DNA of 64,000 bases from FEN-1139 sp038207155 (GCA_038207155.1 JBBRAB010000006.1:62001-126000), one strand, 5' to 3'. Shown: positions 16,904-26,460, counted from the stretch's first letter. Numbers and translations: made by a program. The notes: generated by a model not told the origin, from the letters alone.

Positions 16904-17401
16904 ATGATCAGCCAGAAGATGCAGGACGCCCTCAATCACCAGATCAACCTGGAGCAGTATTCTGCCCAGCTCTATCTTGCAATGAGCGGCCATTGTGACG
17001 CCAAGAGCTACCGCGGATTTGCGGCCTGGCTTCAGGTGCAGTCGCGCGAAGAGACGGCTCACGCGATGAAGCTCGTGCAGTTCCTTCTGGATCGCGGTGG
17101 CAAGCTCGAGCTACGTCCGATCGCCGCGCCGCCCCAGGATTTTGGCAGCGTGATTGAGGTCTTCGAGAAGACGCTGGAGCATGAGAAGAGGATCACGGCC
17201 AGTATCAATGGACTGTTCGAGGCCGCTCGCGCCGAGAAGGACTACGCCAGTGAGATCACCCTGCAGTGGTACGTGACCGAGCAGGTTGAAGAAGAGGCCA
17301 ATGTGGGGCAGATCGTCGACCACCTGCACGCCGTCGGTGAGAAGGGTGGCGGGATCTGGTACCTCGACTCGAAGATGGGCAAGCGCGGCGCCGCAGCCTG
17401 A
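16904..17401 (+). CDS. ftnA: Ferritin (FtnA type)
   Basis: Iron-storage ferritin of 165 residues, the usual bacterial length. Ferroxidase ligands occur at the same numbering as E. coli FtnA: E17, E50, H53, E94, Q127 and E130, with Y24 also conserved. There is no haem-ligand Met that would mark a bacterioferritin, nor a Dps pattern. It forms 24-mer cages in the cytoplasm that oxidise and store iron. ATG at 16904 is the natural start. A hairpin follows the stop at 17422-17452. Confidence 0.93.
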   Translation: MISQKMQDALNHQINLEQYSAQLYLAMSGHCDAKSYRGFAAWLQVQSREETAHAMKLVQFLLDRGGKLELRPIAAPPQDFGSVIEVFEKTLEHEKRITASINGLFEAARAEKDYASEITLQWYVTEQVEEEANVGQIVDHLHAVGEKGGGIWYLDSKMGKRGAAA

Positions 17402-17421
17402 CGTTGCAAGAGCGATTCGTA

Positions 17422-17452
17422 GCGAGCGGATGAGCGACAGCTCGCCGCTCGC
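17422..17452 (+). terminator. Hairpin after ferritin gene
   Basis: GCGAGCGG at 17422-17429 pairs with CCGCTCGC at 17445-17452, with a further GAGC/GCTC inner stem. It lies 20 bases past the ferritin stop. No U-tract follows, so it may act as an RNA-end stabiliser or a weak terminator. Confidence 0.5.
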
Positions 17453-17513
17453 CGCGCCGCGGTCATGCGCAGCGGATTGCCCCCTGGAATCCAGCGTTGT
17501 AGGCTAGCGCGCC

Positions 17514-17963
17514 ATGCGAACGATTAAAGTGCAGCATTTCATTTTTGCGCCGATCGAGCGCGTGTTCGAGCTGCTCACGGAGCACGCGGGTTACGTCCGC
17601 TTGCCTGGCGTCAAGAGTGCGAAGCTGACGCGTCTCGGCACGACTGAGCCCAACGGTCTTGGCGCCGTACGTGAGCTCCGCCTGGGGCTGGCCTGCTTCG
17701 TTGAGGAGATCACTGCCTTCGAGCGACCGACGCGCTTTGAGTATCGCATCGTCCAGAGTCGCCCAAAGCTCGAGCATCAGCTGGGGCGCCTCACCTTCCG
17801 GGCGGTGTCTGGCGGTACTGAGATCTGCTGGACCTCGACGTTTCGCGTCGCGGTGCCGCTGCTCGGCGGGCTGCTTACGTTCGCTGCTGCCCGCCAGATG
17901 ACGACCGCCTTCCGTCACGCGCTGCGGGCCGTCGAACAGCTCGCCGCAGCGTCGCCGGACTGA
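17514..17963 (+). CDS. SRPBCC (START/polyketide-cyclase-like) family protein
   Basis: Cytoplasmic 149-residue protein with the helix-grip layout of SRPBCC proteins: an initial strand and helix (FIFAPIERVFELLTEHAGYVRLPGV), a GLGAVRELRL strand pair, EEITAFERPTRFEYRIV, and a long C-terminal helix. This fold binds hydrophobic ligands; related proteins include polyketide cyclases and dehydrases. No catalytic residues can be named. ATG at 17514 begins MRTIKVQHF. It lies between ferritin and thrC with spacing that does not prove an operon. Confidence 0.8.
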   Translation: MRTIKVQHFIFAPIERVFELLTEHAGYVRLPGVKSAKLTRLGTTEPNGLGAVRELRLGLACFVEEITAFERPTRFEYRIVQSRPKLEHQLGRLTFRAVSGGTEICWTSTFRVAVPLLGGLLTFAAARQMTTAFRHALRAVEQLAAASPD

Positions 17964-18015
17964 CGGCCCCAGCCCGCCTCGGCATCGCCCCGGTCAGGTG
18001 CTATAGCGTCCTCCC

Positions 18016-19374
18016 ATGAGGTTCATCTCAACCCGCGGTCAGACCCCCGCTGTCTCCTTCTCGGAAGCCGTTGCCCTCGGACTTGCTCCCGATGGCGGCC
18101 TGTTTCTCCCGGAGACTCTGCCGGATCTGTCGGCGGTTTGGGCGAGCTGGGCTGAGCTGTCTTACCCCGAGCTGCTCGCGCGCTTCTTCTCCTACTTCGC
18201 CACGGACATTCCGCAAGACGTGCTCGCACGCATGGCGCGCGACTCCTACGCGCGCTTTGACCATGCCGAGATCGCACCGCTGCGTCAGCTCGACGACCAC
18301 ACCTGGGTGCTTGAGCTCTTTCACGGTCCGACGCTCGCGTTCAAGGACTTCGCGCTGCAGTTTCTCGGTCAGCTCTACGAGTACCAGTGTTCGACCCGCG
18401 GGGAGAGCCTGACGGTCCTGGGAGCCACCTCGGGGGACACCGGAGCCGCGGCCATCCACGGGCTGCTCGGACGCGCTCACGCCCAGATTTTCATCCTCTA
18501 TCCCGAGGGTCGGGTCTCTCCCTTGCAGGAGCGGCAGATGGCCTGCACCGGTGCGGAGAATGTTTTTGCCATCGCGGTCGACGGCACCTTCGATGATGCG
18601 CAGGCGATTCTCAAGACCCTGTTCGGGGACCGCGAGTTTTGCGAGCGCCATCACCTCTCGGCGGTCAATTCGATCAATCTCGCGCGCGTCTTAGCACAGT
18701 GCGTGTACTACCTCTGGGCCTGGTTGCGCCTTCCCGCAGCGGCACGGTCTGAGGTCGAGTTTATCGTTCCGACGGGCAATTTCGGCAATGTGCTCGCCGG
18801 CTGGCTCGTGCAGCAGATGGGCGTGCCGATCCCGACCCTGCGCGTCGCGACCAACCAGAACGATATCCTCTACCGCCTGTTCACGACGGGTGACTACGTC
18901 GTGACCGAGGTCAAGCCGAGCCACGCTCCGTCGATGGACATTCAGGTGGCGTCCAACTTCGAGCGGTTCCTCTACTACGCCGTGGGGCGCGATTCAGAGC
19001 GCGTGCGCGCTGTGATGAGCGAGTTCAAGCAGACCGGTCGCTATCATTTCGAGAGCTTCCCGATCGGCAGCTTTTCGACCTCGCGCACGAGTGATCCGGA
19101 GATCGCGCAGATCATCTCGGACGTTCAAGCTCGCTACGGCTACGTGGTTGATCCCCATACGGCCTGTGGCTTTCAGGATCTTCCGAAGGATCGCCCGGTG
19201 GTGGTGCTGTCAACGGCGCATCCCGCCAAGTTCCCCGACGTCATCACCGGCGCGGTCGGTCACGAGGTGACCCATCCGACGCTCGAGGCCCTGCGCGCCC
19301 GTCCGCTCGTCAAACACCACCTCCCCGCGACGGTTGAGGCGGTGTGCGAGTTCATCGAAGCCCGCGCCAAATAG
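18016..19374 (+). CDS. thrC: Threonine synthase
   Basis: PLP enzyme converting O-phosphohomoserine to threonine, 452 residues, the longer proteobacterial/fungal type. The PLP lysine is K110 in GPTLAFKDFALQF. The phosphate-binding loop GATSGDTGAAAIHG follows, then SINLARVLAQCVYY and PTGNFGNVLAG. Start ATG at 18016 begins MRFISTRGQ, the standard N-terminus. It is convergent with the GH5 gene. A housekeeping gene in an otherwise accessory window. Confidence 0.95.
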   Translation: MRFISTRGQTPAVSFSEAVALGLAPDGGLFLPETLPDLSAVWASWAELSYPELLARFFSYFATDIPQDVLARMARDSYARFDHAEIAPLRQLDDHTWVLELFHGPTLAFKDFALQFLGQLYEYQCSTRGESLTVLGATSGDTGAAAIHGLLGRAHAQIFILYPEGRVSPLQERQMACTGAENVFAIAVDGTFDDAQAILKTLFGDREFCERHHLSAVNSINLARVLAQCVYYLWAWLRLPAAARSEVEFIVPTGNFGNVLAGWLVQQMGVPIPTLRVATNQNDILYRLFTTGDYVVTEVKPSHAPSMDIQVASNFERFLYYAVGRDSERVRAVMSEFKQTGRYHFESFPIGSFSTSRTSDPEIAQIISDVQARYGYVVDPHTACGFQDLPKDRPVVVLSTAHPAKFPDVITGAVGHEVTHPTLEALRARPLVKHHLPATVEAVCEFIEARAK

Positions 19375-19435
19375 CGGACCGAGGTCGACGCCCCTGACGA
19401 CGGTAGAGGAGCGCCGCACTGCGCAGGGCTGCTCG

Positions 19436-20626
19436 TCAGTCCTTCATCCGATCACGCACGAAGGGTCCGTGACCGTTCAACCAGTTGTCAGCGAAGGGCC
19501 CGTCCGCCGGAGCTCCCTGCTTGAGGATGCAGCTGCTGTCAGTGCAGCCGTCAAGCTTCCAGGCAGTCCAGCTGATGCCCTTGCTCTTCATCCAATCGTG
19601 CCAGAGCTGAGCGTCCGTAAGGCAGAGCTGACCGTCGATTCCTCCGTCCGAGTTGGTGGCGCCCCACTCGGTGACAAACAGCGGTAGCCCCTTGGCGAGG
19701 GCCGCAGAGCCACGATCGCGCAACCATTGCTGATGCGAGCAAGAGTAAAAGTGCAGCGTGTACATCAGGTTCGAGCCTCCCAGCGGATCCGCTGCGGCCT
19801 TGTCGACATCCTGCGACCAATTGGACGTTCCGAGAATGATCACATTGTCGGGATCCTGAGCCCGGATCGTAGCGACCACGGCGCTGTGATAGGGCTTGAG
19901 GACTGTGCTCCAGTCAACTTTCAGCGGCTCGTTGTAGGTCTCCCAGAGCACGTTCGGATAACCGCCATACTTTTTAGCGAGAGTCTGGAAAAAGCCCTGA
20001 GCTTGGCTGAGGTGGTTTTGCGCATTGTGATCGTGCCAATCCACGATCACGTAAACGCCGAGCTCGAGCGCGGTGTCGATAATCTTCTGGACTGACGCGT
20101 AGGCCTTGTCGGGATTGCTAAGGAACGCGCCCGTTGGCTCGACGCCGACCGCCGCGCGAATCACCTGCAGCTTCCAGTTGTCCCGCATCCACTGGAGCGA
20201 GGCCTTGCTCCCGGCGTAGCCGTCGCTTTCCCAGTTGAGCCACATGCTACTCGGACCCTTGAGCTGCACGGCCTGTCCATGCTCGCCCGTGAGCTGCGTT
20301 CCGCTCACATGCAGCTGCCCGTGAAGGGCGACGGGCGAGCCTGCCGGGGCAACGTTGTTTGGAGTGCCACCCGTGGAAACCCCGCCCGTCGCGACGCCAC
20401 CCGTGGAAACCCCGCCCGTCGCGATGCCACCTGTGAAAACGCCACCGGTGTAGACACCTCCGCTCCCCGTTCCGCCCAGTCCTTGCCCGCCCGTGCTTAC
20501 GGCAGGAGCCCCGGATTGAGCCTGATTTCCCCCGGAGCCCGCGTCATCACTCGCGGAGCCTCCGCAGCCTGGCACTGCGAACATGAGGAGAGGGACGAGG
20601 CCAAAGAGATGACTCGAACGGATCAT
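19436..20626 (-). CDS. Glycoside hydrolase family 5 endoglucanase-like lipoprotein
   Basis: Secreted, lipid-anchored clan-A cellulase of 396 residues. The signal ends in lipobox VPGC, then about 80 residues of TGGV repeats lead to the catalytic domain (from about residue 100). Family features: KGPSSMWLNW, VIRAAVGV, VDWHDHNAQ, the acid/base glutamate in ETYNEP and the nucleophile glutamate in FVTEWGA, plus late WTAWKLDG. Both catalytic Glu are present, so it should be active, most likely on beta-1,4-glucans (GH5 subfamily 2 pattern). The linker is encoded by 30-bp tandem repeats. Confidence 0.9.
   Translation of the reverse strand: MIRSSHLFGLVPLLMFAVPGCGGSASDDAGSGGNQAQSGAPAVSTGGQGLGGTGSGGVYTGGVFTGGIATGGVSTGGVATGGVSTGGTPNNVAPAGSPVALHGQLHVSGTQLTGEHGQAVQLKGPSSMWLNWESDGYAGSKASLQWMRDNWKLQVIRAAVGVEPTGAFLSNPDKAYASVQKIIDTALELGVYVIVDWHDHNAQNHLSQAQGFFQTLAKKYGGYPNVLWETYNEPLKVDWSTVLKPYHSAVVATIRAQDPDNVIILGTSNWSQDVDKAAADPLGGSNLMYTLHFYSCSHQQWLRDRGSAALAKGLPLFVTEWGATNSDGGIDGQLCLTDAQLWHDWMKSKGISWTAWKLDGCTDSSCILKQGAPADGPFADNWLNGHGPFVRDRMKD
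20366..20425. repeat. 30-bp tandem repeats encoding the GH5 linker
   Basis: Two near-perfect 30-base units (20366-20395 and 20396-20425) beginning CCACCCGTGG, with degenerate units on either side. They encode STGGVATGG-type linker. Copy number is likely to vary between strains. Confidence 0.75.
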
Positions 20627-21337
20627 GGAGACGGTTCCTTCTGGTCGTGGTTGGGGTCGACCAATACCAGCCGCGCAGGGCTGCTAAGCTCTGACGCAGT
20701 TAGCATTCGCGCCGAGTGCCAACGGGCTCAATCGCCGAGCACTGCGAGTCAACTCGCGTTAGTTCGTCTAGCTGCAAAGCCGTTGTCTGCCGTGGGTAAT
20801 CAGGTATCAGCGCACGGGCCCAGCAGAGCAGCCGTGCGCGCGTTGTCGCAGCGTCCGCGCCGATTGTTGGCGCGCACTTGCAGATAAGCGCCCCGGTAAG
20901 GAGCGTTGGTGAAGTCCGTCAATGCTGCCCTCAGCTTGCGCAGGAGCTACCGCGTCACTCGAAAATTCTGCCGATGCTTCTGCGGTGCCCCTCTGCGTAA
21001 TTACGCGCGACATTGCCTTGAGCGTGACCGAGTAAGTCGGTTCCGCGACGAACAAACCAACCTAGCCTCGCGCCAGCGAACGGCGTCAAAGCTTGGCTCC
21101 TTTTCGCTCGTGCACTCCGCCCACGGCAGCTACGCCGAGTTGCGGGGCGCGCGGCCCCACATCGCGTGCGCGTCGCGTCCAAGCGCAGCTCGCGAGCGTC
21201 TGAACGATTTCTGCGTAACCAGGCACGAGCTCAAGCGTACCGACCGACGAACACAGTCGCACGACCTGAGCGCGCCGCCTAAACCTTCGGAGCGAGCATT
21301 GGTCGGGGGTCGCGACTGCATCACTTGGAGATTGACT
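20627..21337. other. Long intergenic region without recognisable gene
   Basis: About 710 bases between the start codons of the GH5 and Spondin_N genes, which diverge. A plus-strand frame stays open through much of it up to the Spondin_N gene, but its conceptual protein is Arg/Ser-rich with no domain, and the Spondin_N signal peptide begins at 21338. Promoters of both genes should lie here. No operator or small RNA could be recognised. Confidence 0.5.
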
Positions 21338-22783
21338 ATGAAGACGGTAGGACTTGTCTCTTGGATTGCTCTCATGTCGCTCGCGACGGCCTGCACCGGT
21401 ATGGACGGCATGGATGGAAAAGACGGCATGGCTGGAGGCGCGGGCCCGATGGGCAGTGCCGGACCGGCTGGACCCGCTGCGTCGGGCACGGGCGCCATGG
21501 ACACGCCGGTAAAGTTCAAGGTGAAGCTCGACAACATCGCGCCCTGGACCGTGTTGAAATCCGGTGCCACCGCGATACCCGTCGGTGCCGCTGCGGCCGG
21601 ACCGATCGGTCCCGGCGGAGCCTATGAAATCGAGCTGACTGCAGGGAAAAAGCAGTCGTTTAGCTTCGTGTCGATGCTGGGTGAATCCAACGATTGGTTC
21701 TTCGCTCCTGGTCCTGACGGCATCGCGCTCTATGACATCGACGGGATGCCGATCTCGGGGGACGTCACGAGTCAGATCAAGCTGTGGGATGCGGGTACCG
21801 AGGTTGATCAGGAACCCGGCGTCGGAGCAGACGTTGGCCCCAAGCAAGCGAGCCCGACGCAGGGTGCTGCGGATCCGAACAACAAAGTTCGCATGGTCCC
21901 GGCCCTGGCGCCCCTTACGGCAGGCGGCACGTTCGCGCTTCCGGCCATCACAGACATGATCAAGGTGACGGTCATGTCCAAGGGCGGTCAGCGTTTCGTC
22001 ATCCGCATCGAGAACAGTTCGACGGCCTCGACGCTGATGACCTCACTGGGAGATCGCCCAGTGCATCTGTCGCCGCCGGTCTGGGCTTCGCACGTGGCCA
22101 TGGCGCCCTTCTTCAAAGAGGGCACGGTCGATCGCGGGCAGGGTCTCGAATATGTCGCAGAATCAGGTCGTTTTGGCATGCTACTCGATGTGACGCGCGA
22201 GCTCACCGGACTCGCCACCGGGGTGTCACCAGGGGTGTGGGCGGTGCACCAGAGTGGTGAGCCGTTTTACTCCCTCGGACTCATGGATCGCGGTCAAGGT
22301 TTGGCGGATATCGCTGAGTCGGGTCGCGTGAAGATGCTCGCGGAGCGATTCGCGACCACGCTTCCGAAGGGAACCTCGTCAGCTGGGGCATTCACCAAGC
22401 CGATGGGCGCGAGCGCGGACGGTCCAGCGGCGCCTGGCAAGTCCTTTGAGTTCATGATCGAGGCCAAACCAGGGGAGTATCTGTCGCTGGCGACGATGTT
22501 CGGCTGGTCCAACGACTGGCTATTTGCGACCGCGCCCATGGGGCTGCCGTTGTTCGATGCTCACGGCATGCCGAGAGCTGGTGACGTGACCAGCGGGATT
22601 TCGCTCTACGACGTCGGCAGCGAGCTCAACCAAGAGCCCGCGATTGGTCCTGACACGGCGCCGCAGCAATCCGCCCCGGAGCAGGGCGCGGCCGATCCGA
22701 TCGATCAGGTGCGCTTGGTGAGCAGTGCCGAGTACAGCCGTCCGTCAAGTGCTCATCTTCGCGTGACGCTGACTCCCATGTGA
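21338..22783 (+). CDS. Lipoprotein with two tandem Spondin_N domains
   Basis: About 481 residues. ATG at 21338 with GGAG 9 bases upstream gives a signal with lipobox ATAC. A short collagen-like stretch (GMDGMDGKDGMAGG) follows. Two Spondin_N domains come next: the first about residues 55-235 with GESNDWFFAPGPDGIALYD and GTEVDQEPGVGAD, the second ending the protein with GWSNDWLFATAPMGLPLFD and GSELNQEPAIGPD. The intervening 80 residues contain a repeated DRGQGL-(E/A)-(Y/D)-(V/I)-AESGR motif. Spondin_N folds bind matrix components in animals; the bacterial role is unknown, probably adhesion. Confidence 0.85.
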   Translation: MKTVGLVSWIALMSLATACTGMDGMDGKDGMAGGAGPMGSAGPAGPAASGTGAMDTPVKFKVKLDNIAPWTVLKSGATAIPVGAAAAGPIGPGGAYEIELTAGKKQSFSFVSMLGESNDWFFAPGPDGIALYDIDGMPISGDVTSQIKLWDAGTEVDQEPGVGADVGPKQASPTQGAADPNNKVRMVPALAPLTAGGTFALPAITDMIKVTVMSKGGQRFVIRIENSSTASTLMTSLGDRPVHLSPPVWASHVAMAPFFKEGTVDRGQGLEYVAESGRFGMLLDVTRELTGLATGVSPGVWAVHQSGEPFYSLGLMDRGQGLADIAESGRVKMLAERFATTLPKGTSSAGAFTKPMGASADGPAAPGKSFEFMIEAKPGEYLSLATMFGWSNDWLFATAPMGLPLFDAHGMPRAGDVTSGISLYDVGSELNQEPAIGPDTAPQQSAPEQGAADPIDQVRLVSSAEYSRPSSAHLRVTLTPM

Positions 22784-22886
22784 TGCAGCTAAGCTGCGCT
22801 CGCTTGCGGTCCTTGCTCTACTGCCCCCCGTTGCGGAGCGCGGCAGTGGAGCAGGGGTGCGCAGGCGCGAGCGCGCCACCGCAACG

Positions 22887-23357
22887 CTATCGAAACTCGG
22901 GGTGCAAGCGCGCGAGAATGGCGGCATCTGCGAGATCTTGTTCCCGCGAGGTAGCGCGCTTGTTCGCGATAAGTGCGCGCAGACCGATGATGGGGATGGC
23001 ACGGCCGTCGAGTTCGAACAACTCACAGCCCGTGAGCGCTTCAGCAGTTGATACACCACTGATCGAAGTCAGGATGTCGATCTGCAGTGGTGCGACACCA
23101 ATTTGCAGGACACCATCGTAAGCGGCAAAATCCTCGCGTGTGACCTCGAAGGCCTGAACAGGAGCCCCAAAGGCAACGAGCGCACGATAGACGCGCTCCG
23201 GGTTGTCACTTGTGGTCCCAACCAGAATGTCTAGATCCTTGGTGGCACGCGGATGGCCGTGAAACGCCACCGCATGCCCCCCAACGATGGCAAACGCAGC
23301 CCGTTCGTCTGCCAACGCGATCAGTATGTCGCGAAAGTCGTCTGGCAGCTCGATCAC
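22887..23357 (-). CDS. MNT-like nucleotidyltransferase-fold protein
   Basis: 156-residue protein of the minimal nucleotidyltransferase type. VGGHAVAFHGHPRATKDLDILV contains the fold's GG-(x)-HG and DxD (D42-x-D44 region) signature; LQIDILTS gives the third acidic residue and NKRATSREQDLADAAIL resembles the C-terminal helix of AbiEii-like proteins. A second homologue lies at 57243-57695. Each follows a small protein ending in an R(I/V)-x-W-type helix (here 23417-23575, 59 bases upstream). It may be part of a toxin-antitoxin or regulatory pair; no activity can be shown. Confidence 0.8.
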   Translation of the reverse strand: MIELPDDFRDILIALADERAAFAIVGGHAVAFHGHPRATKDLDILVGTTSDNPERVYRALVAFGAPVQAFEVTREDFAAYDGVLQIGVAPLQIDILTSISGVSTAEALTGCELFELDGRAIPIIGLRALIANKRATSREQDLADAAILARLHPEFR

Positions 23358-23416
23358 GACCGTCTACCTGGGATGAACCGACAGGGAAGCTCCTGACGCG
23401 AGAGCGGCGTCAGGGG

Positions 23417-23575
23417 TTACCGGGTAAAAGCCCAGGAGATTCTCGAAAGCGCTGTCACCAGCGACAGCGCTTGCTCGCCGCGCACTTCCCCCAGCGTCTC
23501 CGTCTCGTCGGTGCCTCGCGTCGTCAAGGTGACGCGAGGCCTTCTGGCGGCGGCTCGTTCGGAAAACGTAGACAT
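23417..23575 (-). CDS. Small protein upstream of nucleotidyltransferase
   Basis: A 52-residue product starting MSTFSERAAARRPRVTLTTR and ending ALSRISWAFTR. It corresponds in position and layout to the small protein at 57080-57295: an RVTxTxRG strand, then a helix with a central Leu/Val pair and a terminal Trp. Both precede a nucleotidyltransferase on the same strand. I infer a conserved two-gene module. The start is fixed by the only ATG in the frame. This is short, so the call depends on the parallel with the second locus. Confidence 0.5.
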   Translation of the reverse strand: MSTFSERAAARRPRVTLTTRGTDETETLGEVRGEQALSLVTALSRISWAFTR

Positions 23576-23651
23576 GCGCCGCCAACCATAACATCGACCG
23601 CAGCCTAAACACGTGGGACTGAGGCCAAGTCGGCGAAAATATCGATCCGAG

Positions 23652-24600
23652 CTATGCGTCGCCGGCTCGGGCCGCAGTATGCCGCCGCGAACGTAGGACG
23701 AGTCCCAGCAAGAGTAGGGTTGCCAGCGCCGAACTCGGACCGGGCGAGTCTGTGCTGGTCTTACAACCACAGCCACCGCTATCCGCGGCCGGATCGGAAG
23801 CGTTTGCGCCTGGGCTGCTGTCGCTGGCTGCGCCCGAGCCGTTAGCTGCGCCCGAGCCGCCAGTGCCATTGGCTGCGCCCGAATTGGTCTTTCCTCCCGT
23901 GGAACCGCTAATTCCGGAACCGCCCGCGCTGCTGCCACCCGTGGCGGCACCTGGCGGAGGCGGAGGCGCTGGGGCCGTCTCCACGCAATCGCCGGTGGGG
24001 CACCAGCCATACATCAGCACATTGCCGAGGTAGTCGTCCTCGACGAGCACCAGGTATTCCCCATTGTCGCGCTTGTACGCGCTGAGCCCGTAGCCGATAT
24101 CGACCCAGCCCATGCGACGCGGCCCGACTACGTCATCGGTTGCGCGAATCGTCCCAACCGCCGCGCCATCCGAAATGCGCCCTGACCAGTCCAGATATTG
24201 CCTTTGCTATCGACGGTCCATCCGCTGTCATAGCCGCCAGCGTAGTTGGCGTACTCGTCGCCTTGCATCTGACCGTCGCCGTTGTTGTCACGCCAGATGG
24301 TGAGTCCTGGCTCGAGTGAGGCGTGGCGGGTATGGCGTAGGTCGCCTGGTAGCTCGCGGCGATGCCTCCCTCGGCCCCGAGTGCGAACTCCAGCTTCGGC
24401 GTGCCCGAGACGTCATACACCAGGACCTGAAGCGGCCCATTGTCGGCAATCAAGAGCTTGCCTTCGAGTGGCCAGCGTCCGAGCGCGATCGCGACGGGCT
24501 TAGTTAGCGTGATAGTCTGACCCCCCCCCGACCACGGTGCTTCCCGCGATCGACCAGGGGCCCGTCTGCTGAACCTGCGGATCCACATGAGTCTTCCGAG
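23652..24600 (-). pseudogene. Decayed NHL-like secreted protein with MYXO-CTERM-type tail
   Basis: Pieces of one protein lie in three frames. Reading along the minus strand: PWSIAGSTVVGGG, then after a run of nine G (24521-24540 area) QTITLTKPVAIALGRW and LLIADNGPLQVLVYDVSG in the next frame; then, after another shift, LTIWRDNNGDGQMQGDEY and GWTVDSKGNIWTG; then, in a third frame, MGWVDIGYGLSAYKRDNGEY and a Gly/Ser-rich linker ending in GGCGCK...ALATLLLLGLVLRSRRH. The last part is a MYXO-CTERM-like sorting signal. Eight G would restore the first junction. Middle repeats expected of an NHL protein are absent, so this is decay and not just sequencing error. Confidence 0.7.
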
Positions 24601-24608
24601 CAGTCAAC

Positions 24609-26460
24609 TCAGCTCAGGAAAATGAGCGAGCTAGGCAGATTATCGCTGACGTTCCAGCTCGGCCACAATTGTCCATTCAGAGCCGCGTCGGTTCCGCCTG
24701 TGTTGTTTGCGAGGGTGACCGTGACTGTGCTGTGCTGCCCCGGGAGCAGGCCGTTGCTCGGAGCCGCGGAGCGAGTCAGGGTGATGTTTGGTTCGATGAC
24801 TGTCAGGGCAGTAGGATGCTGATCGACGGCGTAAGTCGCGCCGAGCACAGTCTCCAGGGAGGTGCCGCGCGCAGCGGTGTTCGCGACCTGTCCCCTGATG
24901 TACAGGCGGATGGAGCAGCCCGCCGGCGTGGCGCAGGTGACATTACCAAACGCGAACGTGGTGGAAGCTTCGGCGGTCACCGTCGGGGCAGTGCAGGAGC
25001 CGACTCCGCACGTCATCGTACCCGTGATAACGGGCGTGCTGCTACTGACGTAACTTAGCCCGGTGGGGAAAGCATCCGTGATCGTGACCGGCCAAGCGTA
25101 GTTGTTCGGGACGTGGACAGTCACCGTATAGTCAGCGGTGTCCCCGGGACGCACCCTCGCCAGATCGGAGTTCGACGTGGCGGAAAGGGTACTCACCAGG
25201 GAGATGCCATCGAACTTCGCAGCGATGGTGGCATTGCCGGCGACGGTGGTTACGCAGGTGCCACTGACCCCACCGCAGGTGCCACTCGCACCGCCCAACA
25301 GCGCCCATCCCGCGAAGGCGGAGCCCGGAGATGTCGTCGCCGTCACCGCAACCGAAGTGTCGCTGGCGAAGGACTTCGTCAGGCCACTGCAGGCTGTTCC
25401 GCAGCTGAAACCCCCGGGATAAGCCACGATGACGCCGGTGCCGGTTCCGGCCACATCCTTGTTTATGGCCAGGCTGTAGGCGGTTGAATCGTTGTTGTTC
25501 AGATCGGTGGCTTGGTTGTTGAAGGCCACGGTCTGCACATACCCCGCCGGCAGAGCCGCCGTTATCCTGTACAGCGCATTGCCTGGCCCACTGCCGCCAC
25601 CAGTCTTGTTGATGGCCGTTGCCTTAATGGTGTAGGTGACCGATTCGCCCACCGGCAAGTTCGCCGTCGTGTTCAGGGTGCCCGCGCCGCTGGCCCCACC
25701 GCAGGCCCCACGTGAGGAATGGGTGCAAGTCCAGTTCATGCCGCTGAAGGCAAAGCCGTTCAGGGCATCGGGGATGGTAACGCCGTCGACGGGCGTGGGC
25801 CCATTGTTCTTGACGACGAGGGTGTAGGTATCGGGCTGTCCCCACTGCAGACTGGCAACGCCATCAGTGAGGGTTGCCGAGATGTCCACCGGGATGCTGG
25901 TAGTGACAAGGGTCTGGACCAGGTTGCCATTCAGCGTGGAGGTCTGGTCGGAAACGACGCTGTAGGTACCCGCGTTCACGTAGACGGGGAGCGCGTACGC
26001 GCCAGGGATGGTGAGCACCCGTACGGTCACGGTGAATGTGTAGCTGCCTCCAGCGCCGAGCGTCCCGATGTTGCAGGTCACCGTGCCAGCGGTGCCGACG
26101 TTCGGAGCAGTACAGCTGACGCCGGCGGAGTTGACGGCGACGAACCCCAGCCGCGAGAGCTTCGCTGGGTTGCTCGTGTCGGTCAGCATCGGCGTGTTGA
26201 ACTGCACGGTGGTGTTTGTCGTCGCGAAGCCTCCGCCGTTCTTCACCGTTACTCTGTACGTGAGGTCCGAGTTCGCCACCGCGTAGTTCGGAGCCGAGAC
26301 GCTGATGTTGGGCAGAGCGAAGGCCGTGGCAAACTGGTCGACGTAGACCTCCCCGAAGTGGCCATTGGGCTGGCACCCCGCGGAAACGACCGTCACCTCA
26401 ACCGTGTCGCCAATGTTGAGCGCGCCGCCCATCGGTGCGACGTTGAAGGCTTGCCAATCC
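24609..26460 (-). pseudogene. DUF11-repeat surface protein lacking its 5' end
   Basis: A long open frame of DUF11-type beta-sandwich repeats (for example LTYRVTVKNGGG, DTYTLVVKNNGPTPVDGVTI, ADYTVTVHVPNN) plus one Gly-rich bacterial repeat (GFSCGTACSG...FAGW). DUF11 proteins are secreted or surface proteins. The frame extends to 26699, but sequence before about 26460 is the complement of an XRE repressor on the other strand and has no signal peptide. I therefore place the true homology at 24609-26460 and call the gene 5'-truncated. The end (FLS stop at 24609) also falls abruptly inside a repeat. Confidence 0.7.

Noticed and set aside
18028..18654. Long minus-strand frame inside thrC
   Set aside because: It is the antisense of an unmistakable threonine synthase gene and its product has no domain.
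19394..19439. CTGACGA/TCGTCAG inverted repeat between thrC and the GH5 gene
   Set aside because: The stem is only 7 bp with a loop of over 30 bases, too weak to call a terminator.
20906..21337. Upstream extension of the Spondin_N gene
   Set aside because: The frame is open but the product is Arg/Ser-rich; a signal peptide and GGAG ribosome site place the start at 21338.
25719..26459. Plus-strand frame continuous with the XRE fragment
   Set aside because: Before about 26460 it is antisense to DUF11 repeats and its product resembles no helix-turn-helix protein; only the tail is real.
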